From the IMG/VR virus record IMGVR_UViG_3300027833_000078, positions 1-46,964 of that record: a DNA stretch of 46,964 nucleotides; one strand, 5' to 3'. A program made the position numbers and the translations under genes. The notes under the pieces are model-generated. The model did not search any database and was not told where the DNA came from. It was given only the letters and a program-made list of their open reading frames with translations. The number at the start of each line of letters is the position of its first letter. Position 1 is the stretch's first letter. Below are positions 19,180 through 28,600 of this stretch, piece by piece. The DNA is from a virus.

Positions 19180-22100
19180 TAGTTAATTTTCCCTTTGGCT
19201 ACTACGAAATTGTTTTGTAATGCTACTTGTCCAGCGTTACCTATTACAGTAATATCACCAAACCCATCACCCAAATCAATACCAATAGTATTGCTTATCG
19301 TATTTATTGTTTTTATCGTTCCATTGATTCCTCCCGTTGGAGGAGTTGTATTATGGCCAACTAATCTTACTATATCTTCTAAGTTTAGTCCAGCCGTATC
19401 AGTTACAGGAACTTCGTAATGACTACCTGCTATCTGATTCCCATTTCCATTAATAGTTTTCTGTGGTACATATTCTGTTGCAACAATTCTATATACTAAT
19501 CCTTGTGAGTTAGCATTATTTGCAACTAGTTGTGTATAACTTGCTCTACTAAGTAAGTCACTAACCCTTGATGCTACAATACGGAATGCAAAAGCCCCAT
19601 TTACATCACCATCGTTGGTAAATGCTATGTAATCATCACCACCAAGTGTTTCGCTGTAATCTGTTGAAAGTTCTTCAACATTGTTTGTTTTTGTCAACTC
19701 GTTTATTATTCCTGTTAACTGTCCTTGATTTGCTGTAAAGTCAAAAAAGTCGCCATTTTCTTGATACACAAATTGAGGACTATTAAAATCAATTCCGCTT
19801 TCTATGTTTATATTTACACTATCAAATTCTGAATTCAATACATCTGGATTAGCAATAAACTCACCAGCTGGTCCTAGTAATACGTTTGGTGAAAGTACAA
19901 TCTTTGTTGCACCGTAAGCAAATATGCCTTCGCCACAGTTATCAACAATGTTAGGTGATACAATACCCTTTTGTACAGCACTAATACTTACTGGCCCAGG
20001 ATAATCTCTAAATGTGTTGTGTGCAATTTTAATAGTTCTGCACTCGTCTGCATATAATGGATTCCAATCATAACTATAAGTTAATCCACCACCTGTTATT
20101 TCACTGTTTAGAATTGTTAAGTTTTGTGTAATTGATGCATCGTATGCATATATGCCGCCGCCAATAACATTATCTAACTCTACGTTTTCAAATAGTATAT
20201 CATTACCATAAAGGTAAACAGCATAGTTCAAATATAGTGTTGTTGTGTCTGTTGTTAAGTATTGGTTCTGTGCATTACCGTCTATACGTAAATCTCTAAT
20301 AGTAATGTTACTATATGATGCATAACCAGGCTTTGGTCTTATAAAGTTATTATCACCAGTTGATGTATCTGTTGACCAGTATTGTTTTATTATTCTTGTT
20401 TGATCACCGCTACCTTTAAGTGTAAACCCATCTGGTATTTCTAATCGTTGTATAAAGTATGTTCTATTTTCTAATGATAAACTATTTCTATTCTGTGATT
20501 TAGCTGCATCAATTGCTGTTTGTACAGCAATAGTATCGTCAACAACTACTTCAACAGTTGATTGATCTGCAAAGTAACTAGTTGCTGTAGTAATCACATT
20601 TGTATCTGTGTTTATATTTGTTATTGATGTATCTATAAATCCTAGTTTTGGAGTACCTGGTGCAACAAGTGGAACATGTACTAGTCCGCTAGTTGCTGTG
20701 TACATACCTTGTACTGATTTTTTACTCCACGGTGTTACAGCAAAGTCATAATAGTCAGTATAAACAATATTACTTAATGCATTGCCTAATTCTTTTGGTC
20801 CTAATACTGTATGTAGTGTATAATCAACTTCAGCACCTACTTTTCTATAAACTAGTATGTTGTGTGATGAAGAGACTCTACTTACAACAACTTGAATATT
20901 TTTATTGTTGTTAAAATCTGTTATTTCGTCTGGTTCAATAGTAACATCTACAGCACTTGTTACAGCACTTATTTTACCTGAGATTTGATCCATTTGTGCA
21001 ACACGATAACTAAATGTTACTTCGTTGCCACTTGCATCTGGTGTAGCAAATCCAACCCTACTTACTTGTACACCCAAGTTACTTTGGTCTTGATCGATAT
21101 TATCTGAACTAGCACCAAATATTCTTAGTTTCATTGACGTTGCTAAAAAGTCAATGTCTGCTGGATTAACAGTAATTTGATTAGTTGAAGTATCTGTTAA
21201 TGTAGTACCGTCAAACTTTACACTTGTATTAAATTCTTCGTTAACTGATATTGCACCACTGACAATCAAGTTGCCTTTAATACTAACGCCACCATCAACA
21301 CTTAATGCACCTGTTTCAAAGTCTAATGCAGTTTGTGTACTCTTAATTTTTAAACCAACAGCTTGATTTAATTCTAATTTAGTTTCTGTAAGCGTTGCAC
21401 TTGTTTGGTCATTAGTAACAAATGTAATTGTATCGTCACTAGCACCAGGAGTAGTTTCTGCACTAACATATGTTAGTCCATCTACTGATCTTACGCCACC
21501 TAGTCCGTTCCAGTTATTTCCATCATATCCTTCAAAAATACCTAGTGTACTGTTTAGGCGCATTGCACCAGCTACATTGGGCGAACGTTCAGCTGTTGTT
21601 CCTGCCGGAAGCACTACAGCGTTTGTGCCTACAATATTAACGTAGCCGTTGCCTTTTGGATCAAGTGCAATATTACTATTGTCTTGTACAGTTCTAATTG
21701 TTGTTCCACTAAACTCTATATTTTCAATACTATCAAATGTTGTAAAACTAAAGTTTCCAGCGCCGTCTGTTTTAAGAAGATCGCCAGCATCGCCATCAGT
21801 AATGCCTAAGTCTGTTAGTGTTGCAGGTATTGTTGGTTTGTTTTGTACATCATCCCATTGTGGATTTGTTATAGGTAAATCTAAGTATTCAAAATCACCG
21901 CCAGCACTTACTGTTAAGTATTGTCCTGCTGTTGGTGTTTGGCTATTGTCGTTAAGTTTTTCAGGAGTAATAAAGTCATCATCAATTTGACTAAGTGCAA
22001 TTTGTCCACCTAAGTCAACAAAGTTACTTGCACCACCACCACCGCCTCCACCGGAGATAGTAAGGAACTGTAAGTTACCCGAACCGTCTGTTGCAAGTAC

Positions 22101-22520
22101 CTGACCAATTGTACCATCATCAACATCTAATTGACTAATGCCTATTGTGTTTGCATTAATTAATGCTGCAGCTGTTGTACCTGATAATGCTCCGCCTAAC
22201 GTTGGTGTCTGGACAGGCAAGTTTTGAAAACTAATTGTACCTGTTCCGTTGGTTGTTAAGAACTGACCAGTTGCACCGTCACCTATACCTAGTTGTAGTA
22301 TTGATGTAGGAATTACTGGCTTGTTTTGTAAGTCAGTGTAATCGTTTCTAAACACAGTCCCATCTACAACTAATTGCGATGCTGTAACTGTTCCTAATGC
22401 TGTTATATCAAGAGCATTTACAATGCTACTGTTTGTCAGTAGTAGATTATCACCATCCGGTAATTCTCTAAACTGGTTACCTGCTGTTGTATCTACTACT
22501 AGTGGAAATCTATTGGCCAT
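19179..22520 (-). CDS. Tail fibre/spike with pectate-lyase-like beta-helix domain (1113 aa)
   Basis: Residues 1-260 contain fibre-shaft repeats (D(L/V)QNKP.IP....LGI.DG..G..L.T.G.G..F, at about 62, 135 and 224) and a run of seven glycines near 157. Residues about 660-885 read as a right-handed parallel beta-helix of the pectate-lyase type: a start VQTAIDAAKSQN, then RLEIPDGFTLKGSGDQTRI, NITIRDLRIDGN, ILFENVELDNVIGGGIYAY and LTILNSEITGGG. Such domains in tail spikes bind or cleave polysaccharide; I cannot identify catalytic residues. The C-terminal 200 residues are beta-rich. A late promoter at 22542-22549 and AGGATAAGA fix the start. The stop overlaps the next start. Confidence 0.82.
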   Translation of the reverse strand: MANRFPLVVDTTAGNQFRELPDGDNLLLTNSSIVNALDITALGTVTASQLVVDGTVFRNDYTDLQNKPVIPTSILQLGIGDGATGQFLTTNGTGTISFQNLPVQTPTLGGALSGTTAAALINANTIGISQLDVDDGTIGQVLATDGSGNLQFLTISGGGGGGGASNFVDLGGQIALSQIDDDFITPEKLNDNSQTPTAGQYLTVSAGGDFEYLDLPITNPQWDDVQNKPTIPATLTDLGITDGDAGDLLKTDGAGNFSFTTFDSIENIEFSGTTIRTVQDNSNIALDPKGNGYVNIVGTNAVVLPAGTTAERSPNVAGAMRLNSTLGIFEGYDGNNWNGLGGVRSVDGLTYVSAETTPGASDDTITFVTNDQTSATLTETKLELNQAVGLKIKSTQTALDFETGALSVDGGVSIKGNLIVSGAISVNEEFNTSVKFDGTTLTDTSTNQITVNPADIDFLATSMKLRIFGASSDNIDQDQSNLGVQVSRVGFATPDASGNEVTFSYRVAQMDQISGKISAVTSAVDVTIEPDEITDFNNNKNIQVVVSRVSSSHNILVYRKVGAEVDYTLHTVLGPKELGNALSNIVYTDYYDFAVTPWSKKSVQGMYTATSGLVHVPLVAPGTPKLGFIDTSITNINTDTNVITTATSYFADQSTVEVVVDDTIAVQTAIDAAKSQNRNSLSLENRTYFIQRLEIPDGFTLKGSGDQTRIIKQYWSTDTSTGDNNFIRPKPGYASYSNITIRDLRIDGNAQNQYLTTDTTTLYLNYAVYLYGNDILFENVELDNVIGGGIYAYDASITQNLTILNSEITGGGLTYSYDWNPLYADECRTIKIAHNTFRDYPGPVSISAVQKGIVSPNIVDNCGEGIFAYGATKIVLSPNVLLGPAGEFIANPDVLNSEFDSVNINIESGIDFNSPQFVYQENGDFFDFTANQGQLTGIINELTKTNNVEELSTDYSETLGGDDYIAFTNDGDVNGAFAFRIVASRVSDLLSRASYTQLVANNANSQGLVYRIVATEYVPQKTINGNGNQIAGSHYEVPVTDTAGLNLEDIVRLVGHNTTPPTGGINGTIKTINTISNTIGIDLGDGFGDITVIGNAGQVALQNNFVVAKGKIN

Positions 22521-22541
22521 TGTTTCTTATCCTATTTACTA

Positions 22542-22549
22542 TATTTATC
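22542..22549 (-). promoter_or_regulatory. Late promoter GATAAATA inside the end of the 49-aa gene
   Basis: GATAAATA on the minus strand, with an expected leader of about 15 bases before the 1113-aa gene. The TAA stop of the 49-aa gene (22545-22547) lies within the box. Confidence 0.75.
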
Positions 22550-22694
22550 GCCTAATATTTTTAAGTGATTGATCAATAGTGTCTTTAGGATCTCCTTTGA
22601 TCTTTACTTGTAACCTTGGACCACGATTGGCGATAACTGTTAACCGTCTTCCATTTTCGTTTGTGACACTTTTTCCTTGTGGACGTTTTGCCAT
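22545..22694 (-). CDS. Small basic protein (49 aa), unknown
   Basis: A 49-residue frame beginning MAKRPQGKSVTNENGRRL and ending LKNIRR. It is rich in Lys/Arg, with no cysteine and no membrane segment, so RNA, DNA or virion-surface contact is conceivable. Evidence that it is real: its ATG overlaps the stop of the 2955-aa gene as TAATG, AGGAAG lies about 8 bases before it, and it fills the only space between two late structural genes. Its stop codon is embedded in the late promoter of the next gene. I do not recognise a family. Confidence 0.6.
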   Translation of the reverse strand: MAKRPQGKSVTNENGRRLTVIANRGPRLQVKIKGDPKDTIDQSLKNIRR

Positions 22695-25600
22695 TATGTT
22701 CTTCCTACTACTACTTCAACAATGCCTTCTCCAGCATCGTCTTTGGTGCCTACAGCCTTACCAATAACAGTACCAACAGTTGGCGTGTTATTAACAACAG
22801 CATATCCTCTTAACCCACTTGATACAAGTAAGTCGCCTTTTGCTACTTTACCAATTACCTTACAAGGTACACGCCCTTGTAGTGCAATACATGTTGCAAT
22901 GCCTGGACAATCTTGGTTCATAACAAACGCTGGCTCAGCACTTACAACACCAGCAACTCTATGATCAAGGTGTATGTTTGTTGTAGTAACTTCACTGTCA
23001 CCACCAAATACTAATACAGTACCAACTTCATACTCTGTGTCTGCTGAATACATCTCAGCCAAGTCAGCGTAGGTTGATTGTAGTTTAGAACCACTTGACA
23101 AACTCCAGTCACCTGTAATAGTACCTGTTGTTGCTGCGGCTCCTGTTGATATAGTTCTTACTGTAAGTGTATCAGTAGTTTCTATAGTTACGCCACCAGT
23201 AAATGTTTTTAATCCAGCAATACTTTGATTGCCTGTTGTGTAAACTCCATTAGTAACTGATCCAGCATTACCGGTAATATCACCTGTTGCCGTTCCGGTC
23301 CATTCAATATCATCGTTTACATAAACTTTACCTGTTCCGTTTGCACTTAGTGTTAAATTAGTATCAGTAGTAATACTCGTAATATCATTGCTATCAATAA
23401 TAACGCCACCTACAGTTAAACTTGTATCAATGACAACATCTTTAAAGTAACCATTTTTGAATTTTAAGTTTGCATCACCTAAATTAACACTGTTGTCGTC
23501 TTCTGGTGTAATTGCAAGTGTATCAACAGTACTGTTGCCTGTAGTATCTCGCATACCAAAAGTTATAGCTTTTTGCGTAGTGCCGTTTGATACAATAATA
23601 GCAACATCACCAGCGACTGCTTTACCACTGTATGCACCTATCGCAATACCTGCTGATGTATCACCTTTTTCGTTTTGTGCTTCAATGAAGTTAGTATAAG
23701 TCCATTGTGATGCTACAAACGGTGTTACTGTTGTGCCAGCAGGGTTGACTTGAGCTGTATCAAATGCTGTGTCAGCAGCCGCATGTAATGTGCTTCTATC
23801 AAATATATCTGGATCAGTGCCTACATCAGTACCGTCTGGATCTTTAAGATCACCAATATTTAAGTTACCAAATACAGTTGTGTATGCTGCAGTAGTTGCA
23901 TCACCACCTGATGCTTGTATACTCTTGCCGCCCTGTATTGATTGAAGTGTAAGTATGCCGGTTGAACCAGTGCCAATTTGTGTTAGTACAGTATTGTTGT
24001 TAAGTGCAAATCCTTGAGCATCAATAATACCAGCAGCCGTTGTTTTTACAAATGCATTTACTTCACCAGTTGTTGTGTCGTTAACTACTAGATATGTTTC
24101 AGATCCTACTGTCTCAAGTGTTCTAGTCAACACACCAGTTGCTTGTGTTGTTGCAAAGTCAGTGTGTTGTATGCCTTGACCTTCGTCAACTACTGTAGTA
24201 AATGCAACTTCTGCAACGTTTGCTTCTGCACTTGTTGAGTTACCTAGTACAGTGTCTGCAGCAATTTGCTCTAGTTTTGATTTAGGTATACCGTTGTCTT
24301 TGAGTTCAACGTGTCCTCTAGTAACTTTAAAGTTAGCACCGTCAAATGCTGATAAACCTAGTTTTGCTTGGTTAGTTGCATAACTATTATCGTCTACTAG
24401 ATCTTTAACAACAATGTTGCTTTGTGATCTTTTAACAGTACCGCCACCAGTAACGTTTGGAAGGCTTGCGTTTGCTGTAAACACTGTGCCTGCTGTACTA
24501 GCACTTGCACCAAATGCAGTTTCAAAGTTTGTACTGCCTTGTACAACAATAGTATATGTTTCGCCTAGTACAACTTCCGTTGCCGGAATAGTAATTAAAC
24601 TAGTTTGTGCTGTCACAAAAGTATCAGCTTCTTGCATGTTTAACTTGCTTTGTACAATAGCTGCTGTTGGATTTACATCTTGGTTAATAATTACTTCATC
24701 GTTGATCTGCATATCAAAGTATGCTGTTGGTCTATCTGGGTCTGCATTTCCTGCATCATCATCATTAATTAAACGTCTTGTTGTAAATGCAATATCACTT
24801 ACAGGTGTACCTGTGTTAAATGGTTCTTCACCAATGTTAATAATTTCTTGGAATGGCCCATTAATATATTTTGCATTACCGTCAACAGCGCCGCCGCCAT
24901 CTGGTCTTGCGTACACATCCGGTGCTGCAGATTTTAAGCCTTCTAGTGTACTACCTGAGAAGTTTAAGTTAAATTCAGTTAACGTAGCAATGTCTGGACC
25001 CTTAGTAAAGTAGATTACAGTAACGTCACCTAAGCCGTTATCATAAAAATCATATGTACCTGTAATAGTACCAAAGTTAGTTGTGCCTGCGCTGTTAGTT
25101 AATAGTTTACCTATTGTAAATCCGTTTGGTGAACCAATACTGTTACTGTCTAAGTATATAGAATATGTTCCGGTTAAGCCTAATACTTGATTAGCATCAC
25201 CTGTGCTTATTTCTACATCTCTAAGTGTCTTGAATTTTTTAACACCTTCTGATCTACTGTCTACATAGTCTTTGTTTACAGCGGTTGTACCTGCTGTAAG
25301 TGCAAGGTCTACTGGAGCAATACCAAGTATTGTGTTTTGGTTTGCTTGTAGATCACCTGTTAGTGGAACACTACCGTTTTGCTGTAGTACACTTGGTCCT
25401 AATGGATTAGTTACAGCATTACCTTGTTGATCGTAACCTAAACGTCTACTTACATACCCTCTGACAGCACTTTCAACTGGAACTGAGTCATTAGCATTAT
25501 CACTCATTGCACTGTCTGTTGAGAACTCAGTAACAACAACACCACGTTTAAATCCAATACCGTCAACATCTGAAAGTGCAATACTTGCCGCAAATGTAAC

Positions 25601-28600
25601 TGTACCAGTACCTTGGTCAACTGTAAAGAATCTACCTACACGGAAGAAACCATCTTGGTCTGTACTTACAAAGAACACTCTACCTTTGTTACGTTCATTT
25701 ATTTCGTTTGTTTGAGTTGCTTCTCTAGCTGGGAAGCCTAAGATAACATTTGGATAGTTTGTTTGGTTAAATGACCCTGTACCAATATCTAAGAAGTCAT
25801 GTCCTGTTGCTCTACATGTACTAATTTGAATTGTAATCTTTGCAGGTGCACCATCTTGTAGACCAGCACGTAGTAAAATACCAGCGCCAAAGCCTTGTGT
25901 TACAGGTTGTGAAAGTCCTGAAGCAACCGCTGTTATGTTTGTTTCTTTAACTTCAACAACCGTTGGTACTATATTAATAAGTCCTGTAGCAAGGTCTGTC
26001 ATAGTTGTATATGACCCGCCTGCATCTATACTAATTTCTAGTGCGCCTGTTGTGTTAAATGCTACACCTGACCAATCATATAAGTCTAAAATTTGTTCAT
26101 TAGTTTGTTTAACTTTAACTTTACCAGTTGCACTTGTGTTACCTACTTGTCTAACAATTACTTGCCTTTCAGCTAGGTTAAAGAAGTTTTGTCTTAACCA
26201 ACTTGCCTTCTCATTAAGTGTTAGACTTGTTTCACTAACTTCTTTAATATCAACTACAGCATATGTATTTGATTCGTTAAAAACTGATTGTACATTATGT
26301 ACTCCACTTTCAATTTTGACTTCTCTATAGTTGTATACAATGTGCTTCTTACCTCTCCATGATATTACTTTAGGTAATTCATAGTTAATAGTATAATCGC
26401 GCCCAGTGTCATCAGCTGGTATATTTTGATACTGTGCATCAGTGTCAAAGTTATTGTTTATTCTAAAGATATCTTTAGATTCTGTTAATAAGTTAATAGC
26501 GATAGTAGTATCGCCTTGTGTGTTACCTAGTGTAGTTGAACTAGATGCAACACTAAGCGTTGCACCGGTTGTTGCTACATAACTATCTTCTACTAACAAT
26601 CCTACAAAGTCATATCCAGCATCAAATCCTGTAAGGGATTCGTCATCTTCTAATATATTACCAGCACTATTATTAACACCAAAACTTATTGATCTATAAG
26701 TATCAATTGGATCGTCATCAAAGTTTACAGCCGTACTTGGACGGATTGTTAAACTACCAACACTTTCAATATCTCTAAATAAGTGTGTTGCATTGTTTCT
26801 AATATCAACTGGTTTGTTGATTGGAATCTCATCAAGTAATCCGTCATTATCAAATGAGTCACTTGATGTGCTAAAGTTTAATTTATATACTTGGCCATCT
26901 CTATCCGGAGTGTATCCTGCAATACTGTTGATTGAACCAGTTATTGACATTCTTCGAATACTACCAGTCTGTAAACCATTATCTACATTTATTGTACTTC
27001 TATTAATCTCAGTAACTGTTACAGTTGCGTCATTAGCCGTACTAGTACCTCCTAACTGTGTACCTACTACAGTAAATGTATCACCAATTTTATAATGATC
27101 TCCACTCTCTGTACCAAATATGTCTACACTGTATATGCCGCCATTTTTATTTGCTTTAGAAATAACAATTTTTGCTTGAGTTGATTCGCTTACTGGTTCT
27201 AATTCATTGTTACCGATAATGCCGTTAACATTAGTAGTTCTTGCTGTCGGATTGTATGTGTATTCTGTGTTGTCGATTGAATACCCGTCAACAAGAATAC
27301 CATTCATTTTTTGAATGTTTGCTAGTTCATAACGTGCAATTCTATTAAGAGGTGTGCTGCCATCATCGTGATAGTAATCAAGTTCGCCTTTGTTACTTGG
27401 AATATGTTCTAAGTCATAAACATGTAGACTTAATTGTTCATCAAGGTTAGTATAACCTGTTGTGTCAACTTCTTCAACATCTGCGCCACTATCAACTGTG
27501 TTTACAAATACACTCATGCCGTTTGACCAACTACCTGAAGTTCCGCTAAGGTAAATCTTTTTACCTACTGATGCAAATACTGATACACCACTAGCACTTG
27601 GTGTTGAACTTGCGTTTGCAATAGCGGCACCTGCTGCTACAGTTACGTTTTGATCTAACTCTATCACAGTTACTGCTGAGAATGTCTTAGCACTTTGCGT
27701 CATGTCGTCTTTTAGTACAACATCATCTGGTACTTCATTAGGATCACTACCTTCAGCAACAAGACCGTAAACACCGTTTGCATTTGAGCCGTTTAATGAT
27801 CTAATTTGACCACCATTGCCTGCATAGTATGCTGTGTGACAGTAGTATGTAAACATACTAACCATCTCTGACAAGCCGCCGTTAATAGTAACAAGACCAT
27901 AGCCTAAGTCATTAACTTGTGTAAAGTCATTACCTAGTTGTGATCTGTTACCAGCTGTTTGTAATGTAACACTGAAGCCGCCAGCCGGTATTGGTAATTC
28001 AATAGTGTCCCAACCTACATTTACAGTTGCATCAACGTCACTTACTGGACCTGATGTCGAGTCAAGAATTAATCTTGCAGTTGGTGCAAGTAATCCACCG
28101 TCATTATAATCTGTAACATCGTTTACTTGATATCTAATACCATTAATATAAAATGGTGCTGGAGTTTGCGGCTTTCTAATTGATAAACCGCTTCCTGGGT
28201 CTGCTGTAATTAACAATTCATAACCGTTGCCTTCTACAGAAGTTACCTTAACTGGAGTGTTAGCACAGAATGCATCGACTAACATACCGCCTCTAAACGC
28301 TTGTCTGTTTAGCGATTGTGAAAAACTTGAACCTGTTTGTATGTATGGTGACTTAGTAAGTATTTGCCCTGTTGGGTCAAGCACACACATAAAGCCGCCG
28401 TGTCCTTGTACGGTCATATTACGTAAGATAGTAGCATCATTCATTAAGAATGCATCTAGTTGATTTGAACGTTTTGCAGGGTTCCAATCATCGTTTGGAT
28501 CACTATCGTTACCCCATTTAACCAATTCAAACATATCATAAAGTAGGTTACCGTTTCCTGCTACAGTTGTACCACCTGTAAGGTTAGCATTAATATACTG

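Noticed and set aside
22020-22060. Seven-glycine tract in the beta-helix fibre as a sequencing error
   Set aside because: The frame continues normally on both sides and poly-Gly linkers are common in phage fibres.
24414-25013. 199-codon plus-strand frame opposite the giant structural gene
   Set aside because: It lies fully inside the 2955-aa coding region, has low-complexity hydrophobic content caused by antisense of Thr/Val-rich codons, and has no ribosome site or promoter.
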